This document shows, piece after piece, positions 37,301-49,100 of a stretch of DNA of 64,000 bases. Under the pieces are notes generated by a model. The model was not told where the DNA came from and did not search any database. It saw nothing but the letters and a program-made list of their open reading frames with translations. The position numbers were made by a program, and so were the translations under genes. Source of the stretch: Platycnemis pennipes (Eukaryota > Arthropoda > Insecta > Odonata > Platycnemididae); NCBI GenBank assembly GCA_933228895.1, contig OW121847.1:88825656-88889655 (forward strand). Reading direction: 5' to 3'. How positions within the stretch are numbered: the stretch's first letter is position 1; every line of letters starts with the position of its first letter.

Positions 37301-39720
37301 CCGGTTCTACGGAAATTTTAAGCTCGGATTAGTTTTTAGAAAAAGTCTCTGATTTTTGAAATAACATTTTGAGGTACCGAAGGGTCATATTTAGTCTTGG
37401 GAAGTACATATTAAGACGGGTTTGCAGCGGAACATGGGTGGTGCAGTTCACTATTAAGTGGCAGTATTTCCTCAGTGCCTTGAATCCCGTTCTATGGCTT
37501 GGGACAAGAGCATTGAAAGAGGTAAAAAGCATCCTACTAGAGTGATCGTGAAAGCGGAGGTAACTATGAAATTATGATACGACTATGCAAGAAGATGGAA
37601 CTCAATGGAATGAAGAGTGAGCTAATTATGATGGAATGAAATTGATTTACATGGATGGTAGAAGGACATTTATATTTCAGAAGCTGCCGAGCATAGGGGA
37701 TGGGCACCAAGGGCAGCATTGGAGGTATTGAAAGCAGTGGAGTGAATGAATTTGATATGAAAGGCATAATGTGAATCCTTGGTATTGTATTATTTTGAAA
37801 TGAAAATAAAGACTTCGCGAAACGTAAACATTGGTGTACTGTTCTCTGGGAATAAGGGGACATGAGTAGGAGGGGAGTTTTGAAATATATCTTGTGTCAA
37901 TGGAGAGGATATGAGGTGTAAGTTGGTGGTCCGTTATCTGTGCAACATCATAAGAAGCACGGGTGAAGGATAAATTTCATTAGCAAATAATAGAATTTGC
38001 TCAAAAATTTACAAATTTAGGAGTGAACAATCATTCAGTATGAGGTATGAATAAAAATTGTAATTTTACGGAGGAAAATTGAAGGGTCGGGTGGGTGGTA
38101 GGGGTTATTTGTTAAATTACCTTTCCCACAATGCCTTGCATTGCGCGCTAGCAGATAAATCATGATTTAATTGATGAAGTTAAAAAGTAATGCAAAACAA
38201 TAAAATGGTATGGTGGACAGTGACCTGGGAACTCATTGTGGGGGGGAGGCAGCGGTAAAGGGTACGTTTTAATAGTGGCGCGCATTGAAATGTGTTGAGA
38301 AGTGAAACAAAAGGAATAGTTGATAAATGAAGGAATAACGGAGTAATTATAAATGACAATGCAAATTAATTGTAATGGTTAGGCGCTGTAAACTAAGCTA
38401 ATTGTAATGAAGGAAACTGTACTTGAATGCAGCCATAATTAGGAGAGTTAACGAGGAAACAAATGTAGTAATCAATATGTAGAGAAAGGAAGGCATGAAA
38501 GAGAAGGAAGTTGTACGCGGGGGACTGGGGGTGGGATCCACGAATGGCTTCAGACCACATATCCCTATCCCTTCTATCCCTTCCATCCCTATCCTTATAC
38601 CTTTCCTCCCGGTCTGAAGCGCCTATTAGTGCGGAAACAGACTTGAAAACACCATGAGTTCTGAGACTGGGGGTGGGGTTTGCAGGTGGACACTTTCATA
38701 ACCCAAGTTTCTTACCTTACATTCTTAAATTCATTTCGAAGAAATGGTATAAGAAAGTAGTGTTTCTTTGGGTATTGAGACAATATTAGAGAGTGAAGAA
38801 ATGACCGACATAGCCCCCCCCTCTGAGAAATTTTCCACCCCAAGGCAAGGGGGCGTCTCCCCTCCGGGAAACTCCCCCCGCCCATAAGGGACCCGCCATC
38901 AACCACGACTGGTCCCTCTACAAAGGAGCCGTCATCTCCACGACAGGCTCCCCCTCCCTTAAGTCCCCTCTCTCAAGCTAACCCACATAGCGGAGAACCG
39001 CATACACCTACTCTGCCGAGTGAGCCACGCCACCTCAAGAGGATCGGCTTCATGGATACAAAGCCTCGCGGCGTCAATTACGACCAGCTACAAGGGTGGG
39101 CCATAGTGGCGGCCTCACCGGGCCAGTAAAGGACATTGCTGAGGCAGTGAACCAATCATGCTCTGTCGTCACTAACATATTTTAAGCCTGGCTTTCTTCA
39201 TAACTCTTAGAGCAAAACCTTATCGTGAGAGCTCACTTTAAATATTCATAGCACCCGATCTTTGAAAGAATTAGGGTTATTGATATTTTGGTTCATTAAC
39301 TGACTTAATGTTCTATTATGTTCACACTCTCCTATTGATTAGATCATCTTCAATAATCAGTATAATTAACATAAAGTGTTGAGAAGTTTAATTTATTGCA
39401 GGAGCCATCTATTGTTCAACTTAGGATCTACTTTACTACACTCCTGCCCCCTTTCGGTGAAAAAAGTGCCGGGAATTTCGAAGCCCTCTCTACGCTACTG
39501 GTGGTCAAAATTGAGTCAATGCGCCCCAATGTATGATATAATACTACCTTAATATTGTAATATTGGTATGCTATATGAATGCTATGGTAGCTACCAACTT
39601 TCTCCTGAGTTCCTGGCACTAAGATCACCGCGACTATCAAAGCAAATTCAGAGTAATAACTTGGTTTGCTTACATTCGCATTGTTTAGGAAAACAAAAGA
39701 CATAACCAGAGCATTTTCAC
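37301..39720. other. Non-coding; GC-rich patch at 38,800-39,180
   Basis: The patch at 38,800-39,180 starts with a run of eight C and ends in a segment (39,118-39,170) repeated in diverged form at 39,790-39,846. It may be an old repeat. A short duplicated motif GACTGGGGGTGGG occurs at 38,520 and 38,660. No coding features. Confidence 0.35.
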
Positions 39721-40140
39721 TAGTGGTGGTTAGATGATTTATTAATAAATAATATATTTATTAGTTTATTATTAATTATGAACAAACCCGTAAACTGGCC
39801 ATTAAAACACATTGCGAAGACAGTGAACCAATGCTCTGTCGGCAATCGATGCGCATCTCTTCGTGTGCAAGCAATATCGATAATTTAGGCACCATTCTAT
39901 GGAGTTAGATTGCCACTTATGACGAATGGTTTAATTACAGTTGCACTATCGATTAATTTTGTGAAAATCTAAGTTTAAAAATATAATTTTTTTAAATTCG
40001 CGGGAGCATTGTTGTTTGCCTATACACAAGGATGCTTTTAAGTGATGCATCGTAGTTATAATAATAAGTTCTCCGCTTTTAATAATTATTAATAAACTAC
40101 TACATTTATTATTTATTAATAAGTCATCAACCCTCCACTA
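39721..40140. mobile_element. 420 bp inverted-repeat (MITE-like) element
   Basis: The termini TAGTGGTGGTTAGATGA and the complement of TAGTGGAGGGTTGATGA are followed by matching AT-rich arms (TTATTAATAAATAAT). The TAGTGG terminus resembles hAT-type ends, but the flanking 8-mers do not match, so the superfamily is not proven. The interior carries the 39,790 copy of the segment shared with 39,118. Confidence 0.55.
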
Positions 40141-40945
40141 TAGTATACAATGTTAATACTACAAGAGTTCAATTTATTTATTATTTTCATTTCAAATTAT
40201 TACAATTCCTATCAATTCATATCATTAAAATATAAAGGGATTCACAGTCACCATTGAAGGTATCAATTTCATAATATCTTGCATTACGTCAACAACTAAA
40301 ATAATCTGCTGCTGCTTATGCCACCAATTCAGGACTCCAATCCTGACTCCAGCTTCCCATCACCTACGCTCTGGGACACCTGTACGGCCTTCTATCAGTC
40401 TCAACCATGATCATGGTTTGCATCCAGAATGTCACCATAACAGCTTCATCCTTCATGTATTCCACTCAGCTCTATCAATATCAAAGTTATAATTTCGTCT
40501 GTTTCTCCCATGGTTTTCACCTCAATCCATTATAACTTTTCTCGGATTCGACATCTCAGTATACCGCGAATCACCCTCACTACAATATTTTCCGCTACGT
40601 GCTATTTTATTTCATTTTAAAAATCCATTGCATTCTTCAACACTCAAATATAACGAGTTACCTTGAACTATGGGGAACTGAACCTGCTTGGGTAAAGAAG
40701 GAAACATTTTAAGCTTCCAAATTCTTCAAAACGGAAAAAAGTCATATCTTTTAAGTTGCTCCGCTCTTCACTAGTATCCATTTTTTAATACCACTACGCC
40801 CTAATACATTATTTTCCGGCGTTTCCTTCACCTCCACTATCAAGAATACAAAAAAGTGGTGACAATCCGTAATGATTATGGGGATATCATTACGTATCTC
40901 ATTTACAGCTCTATCTCATTTCACGCAATTGAAGACGATGAGCAA

Positions 40946-41110
40946 CTACTCATCATCATGGGTCAACAATCCTAGAATTGGTATGCCAGCCTCTTCATAT
41001 TAACGTCTTCATCCTTTTTATCTTCGTCATTCTTCGATAGCACCATATTTCGTATGCTTCCACCCATTTCTTCTCCGCTGCTGTCATCGACCATCGCCTA
41101 TATTTCCCAC
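40946..41110 (-). mobile_element. LINE 3' fragment
   Basis: Begins (TCA)n then GGTCAACAATCCTAGAATTG, the same 3' end and tail as the element at 32797, followed by diverged sequence matching its RT end, with an internal deletion. The sequence to 42475 holds nothing else recognisable. Confidence 0.6.
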
Positions 41111-42475
41111 GAATCCTCGTGACATTTGGCCTCACTTCCATTGTTGTGATGTATTCAGGTTCACATCAACTAAATGAATTTTGCTGCAGCTATTTGATAG
41201 GAGCTGTGGCAAAGACTCGGATCAATCACAGATAAGATAGAGTGAACAGGACAATTAAAATAATAAGTTTGTTTTACCCAGTGAATGGGCCGATAAGCTG
41301 ACAAAATGTAAGAGAAGATGAAAAGAATTTTCTCCTCTCAAATGAATTTTGTAAAAAATTTCCGCATATTGATATGAGCTTACATGATTAAGAGTTTAAA
41401 TAAAGCAATGCCAAATGAATAAGTGGTATATATGACTTGATGAATATTTAATTTTAGAATATTTAAGTTAGAAGGACATGTTTTGAGCCTCTTGAGCCAC
41501 AGGTAGCCGACCCCTTGATCTAGTGGCTTACATATCAATGAGATACTTCACTTTTCATGAATAATTCGTTTGAAGATCCCTTTCCATTAACACGCTCCAT
41601 TTTATTAATCCATTGGATTCCAATTCTAACCTAAACGAAGTGTATGTAAGTTGTACTATCAATAGTACCCGAGGGAGATCGACAGTTTTTTTCGAAATGA
41701 GTTGGGAAATTTGTTTATGGCTTTGTTTTGCCTTATAATAAAAAAATTCCACCAATTTAGTCCGAATAAAATAGTATAATACTCTTAAGTACGACGAAAA
41801 TTTAATGTCTACAGAATCGTAGCCGAATGACATCAATTCAATCTGTAAATCACACCAAATGTGGTTCTTAGTTCGAAACTTGTGCCGCTTATTTTTTTTA
41901 TCATACATACCTGGTATTGTTTTTAGTGCCAGTAACTCTGCGGCAAACAGGATACACTCTGGTGGCGGAGGAGAGAGGGAAGTCCTTCAAGGGAGCACAC
42001 ACACGCAGAAAGGCCACAGTTCAAACGCCTTCATGCCAACTTACCTTCATACTGACAGACAAAGGCCACAACATTATATGTATTTAACGGCGAACTCTAG
42101 TGATGTTCCCGGGCACTATATCTGGCGCAAATTTACGAAAAAACCTCGGGGTGGTATCTAATTATATCTTACGAAATTATAAATGGTAGGATTCTTATCA
42201 ACTGGCGACGATATAATTGATTTGTGATTTTTTGTTTTTGGAGACGCATTGGATGAAAAAAACTCTATAGGAAGGTTCGATATAATGGAGACTCGCTTAG
42301 ATATACATCCGAAACTGCATTAAACTGTAGCAGTAGTGACGTCCAGCTTATTTTGAATGCGCATACCTATTTAAACAAATTTAACTTAACACTTCATTCC
42401 TTCCAACCAAAATGAAGAAGTGACATTACTTGGGGATGCTACCAATCACTCTCCGGGCCTAGAAACTCTCCGGAC

Positions 42476-42507
42476 GGGGGAAAGCAAATAGGCATTTGCT
42501 TTCCCCC
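42476..42507. repeat. Perfect 14 bp hairpin
   Basis: GGGGGAAAGCAAAT, loop AGGC, ATTTGCTTTCCCCC. A stable stem with no following T-run and no gene end nearby. Confidence 0.7.
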
Positions 42508-44693
42508 GATAGGGACAGTGTTTCATAGAGCTGTGTTTGCTCAGAAACCTCTGTTTACATCCCAAATTAACGATCATTTTCTACTGTAACTCTACACCGT
42601 GTGTTTCCTAATTATGCCAGTAACTTTCCCCGGGGCATCAACCAGCGCAAGAAGTTGTACCTTCTGTTCTTTACCCCAGGACTTGATAGACAGCCAGCTA
42701 CTTTATCATAAAGTAAGCTTCAAGAGAGTGAGAGAGCAGCATTTCTAGAACTTTGTCGTCAAAAGGGCTGAAGTTTGAAATGCCTTACCTTTGACTCCTC
42801 TGTTACGCACTCAAAGAGTAAACTCTCGTTGACTTAAAAAAAAGTCATCTTCTACTTTAACTGAAAGTCTCGTCCTAGACATACCGCATAGAAGCACCCA
42901 ACACAAGTGGTCGGCAGATGACCCTTGAAGCCAATGAATTCTTTTTTCATGTGTCTCTGCTTCTGGTTATCTTTTGATGTCAAGGTGAATCGACTTCCTC
43001 TTTTGCAATTTTTCTTGGAAACCAAAAGCCTTGCAAGTTTCATAGGATCCAGCGTACGAAGGAGTCGAATCCTCAGCCGAATCAAATAAATGAACTGGGT
43101 GGATAGGTGAAAAAAATATATACGTTCGTTTGCGAAATAGGTTAGTTTGATAAATTTGTTTGAGTAAATAAGTAACGGTAAACACGGAAATTTTGTCGGC
43201 GAAGGCAAACTCCAAGACGCAGACCTACCTTCACATCTTGCCTCGGCCTTTCGTCCTCCCCTCCAAAGACGATACTGAAATCAGCATTTCGAATCGTGCC
43301 AGAGAAAGGACGGGTATATACTCTCGACATTGTCGTAGTAACCGAGCGATGGAAAGGAAGGCAAACAGAAGTAAATATCCAAGCAGTGCATGAGAGTGAG
43401 CAGGAAGAGAGGCAATGCGAGGGATGAATGAATTAAAGAGAAAGATAGGAGGAGGGAGAAGAGGAGTTCGTGTTTGACGGAATTTCTGGGAGCGAAGAAG
43501 AGAAGAACGGGCAAAAGGGACGAGATGAAACGGAGATACAAAGAGAGAGGAGTAGGTGGGAGGGAGACGGCGGAAGTGTGGGGTCAGAGGGAGTCCACCA
43601 GCGTCGCGGGAACAAAGGTGAGTAATTGAAAGCGAATGTAAATGAGGGAGGAAGGCATGGGAAGACGGTCGGAAAGGGAGGAGGTGGGCTGAAATGCGGG
43701 AGAGTTTGTCGTGGTGTGAGACAAGGTGTGAAACAGGTTAAAAAAACCGGGGGAGAAAGGAATAAAAAGGATGAGTTGAACGAGCAATGTCTTGCAAGAA
43801 CGCTGAGAGGACTTAAAGGGAACACTGGAGTGAGAAAGAGGATGATGAAGGCGAAAGATGAGGGTTTCCAAAAGGAATACTGGCGGCACTGCATATTTCA
43901 CCCGTATTTACATCTTGGGTAAAAATGGAGGAAGGAGGTAAAAATTTAAACAAGGTTGGGATGATTAAATTACATTAAAGGCAACGAATTACAACGCAAG
44001 ACTATAAAAGGCATGGGAAAACCCCTAAATAGGAGAGAGTTAACCAGTCATTCATTAATTAAGGAATGAATTTAATAATTAAATAAAGTATCACAAATAT
44101 CGTTAAAAATGTTAAGTGTTCAGTCTAAAGGACAATGATACCATCGCGATATTTAAAATGCTTCAAAATGAGATATTTGAACTATTGTTGGTACCCTATG
44201 CTTTCGGGCCGCCAATGCAACGTTCCGATATACCTGATATCATTGAAATACAATTTGTATTTAAAACTTTCCAAAACATTTGGGAGAATTTTTATTCATA
44301 TTTCATTGTGGTTCATGCATCCAAGCACCGGATGAAGAGACACTGCATTATACGCACGAAAAATTACGAACGAACAGACACGAATGAACCAATTCCGTGC
44401 CCCTTAGATAAACAAAAGTAAAGGTTTGTTCCGTTCATTTAAATTGATATCGTTTAATGCAATGTAAATAAACTTTAGAACAAAGCTTGTTTTAATATTA
44501 AATTCCCTTGCTTCCTTGTTAGATCTCAAAAATTTAACACAGCAAAGCACACAAGATTACAGACACTAAATAATGAAGCACTAATGGAAGGAATATAGTC
44601 ATTAAATTGATAACTGTCCAATAATAAATCCATAATTAAGGAACTGATTATTTGAGTAGTTATCGAAGGAATAAAATAATATTTAAGTGGACT
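42508..44693. other. Non-coding; strongly purine-rich plus strand at 43,380-43,900
   Basis: About 500 bp of G/A-rich sequence (runs such as GGAGGAGGGAGAAGAGGAG) gives long artefactual frames on both strands, including a 153-codon minus-strand one at 43433-43894. No protein family features. Confidence 0.45.
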
Positions 44694-44706
44694 GATTTGT
44701 AAGTGG

Positions 44707-45045
44707 TTGGTTGGTTGGTTATTTAGGGGAGGCGACCGACAGCTGAGGTCATTTGCGCCATATAGGATAGGTGGGTAATTGGGTAATGGTAGGAATTTTT
44801 TAGGGAACGGAGGAAGGGTGGAGAGAAACCCGGCGTCGGCATTAGCCTACTCTTAACGAAAGGCGCCAAGGGGACCACGGCTTAACGTCCCATCCGACGG
44901 ACGGAGTACTGAACTTGAAATGCCCTCCCCTAGGCACTCAAGTGGGGACCAGTTTTCCACTGAAAAATCCGCCACTGCTGGGAATCGATCCCGGGCCCTC
45001 GGGATGGGAGGCCTGTACTCTATCCACCACACCAACCCGATCCCC
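44707..45045 (-). mobile_element. tRNA-derived SINE, copy 3 (fullest copy)
   Basis: The complete unit in reverse orientation: the tail is at the left (TTGGTTGGTTGGTT) and the tRNA-like head with B box (GGGATCGATTCC on the minus strand) is at the right. A perfect 12 bp target-site duplication, GATTTGTAAGTG, lies at 44694-44705 and 45048-45059. At about 339 bp it is the longest copy here. Confidence 0.92.
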
Positions 45046-45059
45046 AAGATTTGTAAGTG

Positions 45060-45703
45060 ACAATCCATTTAAAGTATTATTCTACTGCACCATGACATCA
45101 ATTTTAAAATTGTAGCCTAATACCCCAAATATAATATTTCAACTCTCCTGACATAACTAGAGGGAAAGATAAAGCAGAGTGATAGTTTACACGTATTTAA
45201 AAATGCTGAGGCACAGCCTGATTCTCTACCATGAGACACAATATATGAAGCTAAGGACCGCGTATACTATGCAAGGTGGCAACTCTGGTTGCCTGTTTAA
45301 CCTATGGAATCTACGATGTTCTTGCAATAATGGCCACACTATCCGAACCTTAACAGTAGTGAACAACAGTTGTTTATTAAAAATTCAAGAGGATAGCTCA
45401 TTAGCAAACTAATTAAAGCCACTGCTACACTCAATATATATATTTATTTTAATTAATTTGCATTTACATTCAAAAAGATATAGTATGCATATAATTTTTT
45501 GTATTTTGAATGAAGGTCTGTGCCCCTCAAGTGAGGGCTCTTATTCAAATTAATACCACTACCATTTTGCCGAGCCTTCAATTATTCAAATCAATTATTT
45601 GGTCATAGAATTTAATACATTCACCTTGGTCAAAATGCAGAAAATATTCTTTTGCTCTCCGTGAAAATGGACATGCCCTCACCTGTAAGTGATTCAAAAG
45701 TAT
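45060..45703. other. Non-coding between SINE and channel gene end
   Basis: AT-rich. A 77-codon frame at 45179-45412 has no recognisable features. Confidence 0.4.
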
Positions 45704-45709
45704 TTTATT
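45704..45709 (-). terminator. Candidate poly(A) signal of the channel gene
   Basis: AATAAA on the minus strand about 250 bp after the stop codon. In AT-rich DNA such hexamers are common, so this is only the nearest well-placed one. Confidence 0.35.
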
Positions 45710-45960
45710 TCTTTAATTTTCACACAACCGCGATCCAGAAATCTGATAGCTTTATTCTCCACGTCGCAAGAGTCGGGTACCATTATAAGAGTCAGCGCAT
45801 AAGGTATACTTGACGCACAGATTATCACTCACCTTCACAGAAGGATATACCTTACACTTTATCCCTTGAATTATTTCTCGTCAAACATTCACGACTCCCT
45901 GCCCCGAAATCATTTGCTTCGGAGTGTCATCATTTTGTCTCTGTAAAGCTCTGGGGTCCC

Positions 45961-46191
45961 TCAAGCCAGCATGTAGTACGGCCAGTATATCAGGTTGAAG
46001 GTTGCGAAAAACAGTGGGAATCCAAGTCTGGACCACTCATCAATTTTTCGGGCCAACACTTTGGAGTTAATTGGCACCTCTCGATAAGGAGAGAGTTGCG
46101 GGAGGTGGGCTTCGTAGCACGGGACCATTCCCACGACCTCGACGACACCCGCGGTGCAGGCCACTGAAGGGTCCGACCCAACGCGCCGCAT
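45961..46191 (-). CDS. Channel last exon: end of cytoplasmic loop, M4 and stop
   Basis: The acceptor GACCATTGCAG is followed by MRRVGSDPS. The exon runs through a loop segment to ARKIDEWSRLGFPLFFATFN and LIYWPYYMLA, then TGA. The F-P-x-x-F-x-x-F-N-x-x-YW pattern is the family's M4, and as usual the protein ends a few residues after it. A further small exon between this and 47700 cannot be excluded. Confidence 0.9.
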   Translation of the reverse strand: MRRVGSDPSVACTAGVVEVVGMVPCYEAHLPQLSPYREVPINSKVLARKIDEWSRLGFPLFFATFNLIYWPYYMLA

Positions 46192-49100
46192 CTGCAATGG
46201 TCGTAGAGAAATATAGAAATGAATAGAGGGGTGGCAGCGACCGCACAAGCAACTTTCCATATTTGGTCATTCAACGGCTTCGGTTATGTTTGTAGAGCGA
46301 GCGTTTATCATAACCTCCAACCGTTTGCTACACTGAAATCGCATCTAAACTTTTATGAAACATCTCTCAATCATTTTTAGATCATAATCGAAAGCAACAC
46401 GCTCAGATCACCGTGAAAATCCATCAAACAATATTTAATATAAAGCCTCTCTAAATATCTCTTCTCAGAAATTTCTCAATAAAATCTGGAAATAAAAGTA
46501 ATGTCCACAAATAAAAAATCGATCGGCGGATATTTTCATTGTTGGTCAAGCAAAAAAATACACATTTAAAAGTTGAACTAAATCAATGATGACCTTAGCG
46601 CTCAGTCTTCAAGTCACAGATATCATAGTTATTTATACAACACAACATTCCAAGTCAACACTTGCCAGCCATAACTAAACCAACCAGTTGCTCCACCAGA
46701 AGATTCTTTGGCAATGCGGGAATATGCATAAAATATAATTTAACATGGATAATCTAAAATAACTTGATCACTTTCAACTAGCCACATGGTTCACCATAAT
46801 CATGCGTACACTCTCGGGATATTGTGTTTTGATTTTCACGAGATAAGCTGATTTTTTCCAGTCAATAATTTATCATATCACCACGGAGCACATTACTCAA
46901 TCCAATCGTTTGGAACGGAAATTTGGGGGGAATAAAATGTTTATATAATTTAGTTATCTAAGAAAATGTATTTTTTTTCTGGTGCAAAACACGCGGGTTT
47001 TTATTTCAAAGAAATTCTATGTAAATAACCCTGCATTTTATGTGTTCCCTTTCTTTCGCTTAGCCTTGAGACAATCGCATATACATTTTCGGTGACATGG
47101 GGCAAGTTAATAATGTGCCGAATATTATTTCACGTTAAAGGTAGATTGATTTCCTATTCATGGACTTACAATGCATAACAGTAATAGATAACTCATAAAT
47201 ATTGTTGTAGTAAATATAATTGTAATAGAATGGCCATTAATTTTCCCAATACACGTCGCCAAAGCTTGGATGAGCGTGTATTTTTTCAACATAGGTATAT
47301 GACATGTACCCACAATATACTTGCTTTAGCTACGCTATCTCCCGAATTCTGACAGCTTGTAACCAGGAACTGATTGCAATGGGATTTTCTTTATTTCAGA
47401 GGGAACTTAGCTCAGATCAAAACTGGTCATAATTAATAGCAATGCAATGGGATTTAGTGCGTTAAGAGACTTGATATATGGCAGCACATAGCCACACATT
47501 CTTACGGTAATATGCGGGATATATACTAATGCCACTGGATTTTATGGGTTTACGATTAATAAAAGTCCTACATTTGCAAACTCTCTGAATTTTCGAGAGA
47601 AGGGAAGTTAAAAATGAAATCATTGACGTCCTGCCTGGAGTCATGCTTCACAGCGCAGGCCGACGACGGCATAACGCTCCAGTAGGCAGAGTTGCTTACT
47701 TTGGCCGACGTGGGCGGTGCGTCACCGTTGACTGATGCAGGCGTGACGAGGCCTCCGGCTCCGGTCGCCGCGGCCGCAGTCGCCGCCGCAACCGCTTTAT
47801 ACTGCACATCCGGCTGTCTCCGCCACATGTAGTTGACGATGGTGAACTCGAGGAGGGCGCAGAATACGAAGGCTGGAAAACGCATCAAAGATATCCTCAG
47901 TCAACGTCCAGGTTTAATATCGCGGATAGGGAAGCCTAGAGCCATCCTAGTGTTTTTTTATCAAATGATTGAGTGGTACTGATAGTTTGGGTGGCGAAGA
48001 ACAAGGGCGATGATACCAAGCCTTCGAATTCTGGCTCATACTTTGCTGTAATATCCACTTGAAGCAGCATTCTAAATTCAGTAATCTTTCAATCGGATGG
48101 GACGGATGGAACCCACCGGAATCCACAAACTAGTCCAAAGAAAAACTTTTGACTCCTTGGCACCTTCGCTCGGAGCATGATGATTTCGTTAAAAGAAACG
48201 TCTGGTTTTTGTCAACCATCCGTACATTCCCTTATATTTCATTCTTTCCCTTTTATCCCAATCTGAGTCACCCTTGAGTGCGGAATAACCTTCATATAAT
48301 CGTTGAAATCACTGATCCAAATGGGATAGTCACTGATTCACCAAGGATGATAGTGATACTGAATATCTTATTTGAAGAATGATTATATCACACTAGACTT
48401 TGTATTTGTATCTCTGTATTTATGACATGAATAAAAGTTGTCCTTCAGATGATGAAGGCATACGAAAGACACTATGAGCCATTATGGACAGGCCACAAGC
48501 CATTTTTAAATAATTAAAGTTATTTTTCTCATAAAAAGTGAACGAAGACGTAAAGATAAAAGCACTAACAACCAGTTTACTATGCATCAAGTATGAATTA
48601 CATAATTGTTAAAATTTACATGAAATACTAAGAAATAATGATCATGTATATTTAATGATCAAAATTAATTACGTTTCGTTACGGTGAACAGAGATTTCAT
48701 GAATCAAACTCAAATCCATAAATTATATCCTATGTTACTGGAGGAAAGCGATCCGTCCAAGCACCTAATGGACGCTGTGCCTGCATCCTTTAAGCTCACC
48801 CTTAGGATAAGCATGGGTCACAAGAATGTCGGCGGATATTACCGAGTGTCACTTTTTATAACTCCGAATTGATTTGCCTCTACTAACAATCGTCATAAAA
48901 TATGCAACGTTACCAATTATGATTGTGAAAACTCCTAGGATAAAGAATTGAAAGAAAGGTCAATCTGAATGCCCTGAAAAATGGTAAAGGTGTTGTGCGC
49001 CGGAACTCGGAGATTGAGAGAGAGATCAAAATAAGCCTAAAATGTTATTCCTTTCCCATACTCCCATGCCCTCATTGGGATTTTCACCTTTTACGGATCT

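Noticed and set aside
43433..43894. 153-codon minus-strand frame
   Set aside because: Arises from the purine/pyrimidine-biased tract; Ser/Pro/Leu/Phe-rich low-complexity translation without domain features.
48449..48475. Hammerhead-like GATGATGAAGGCATACGAAA
   Set aside because: Lacks CTGATGA (reads CAGATGATGA), stem II is not paired, and there is no stem I partner.
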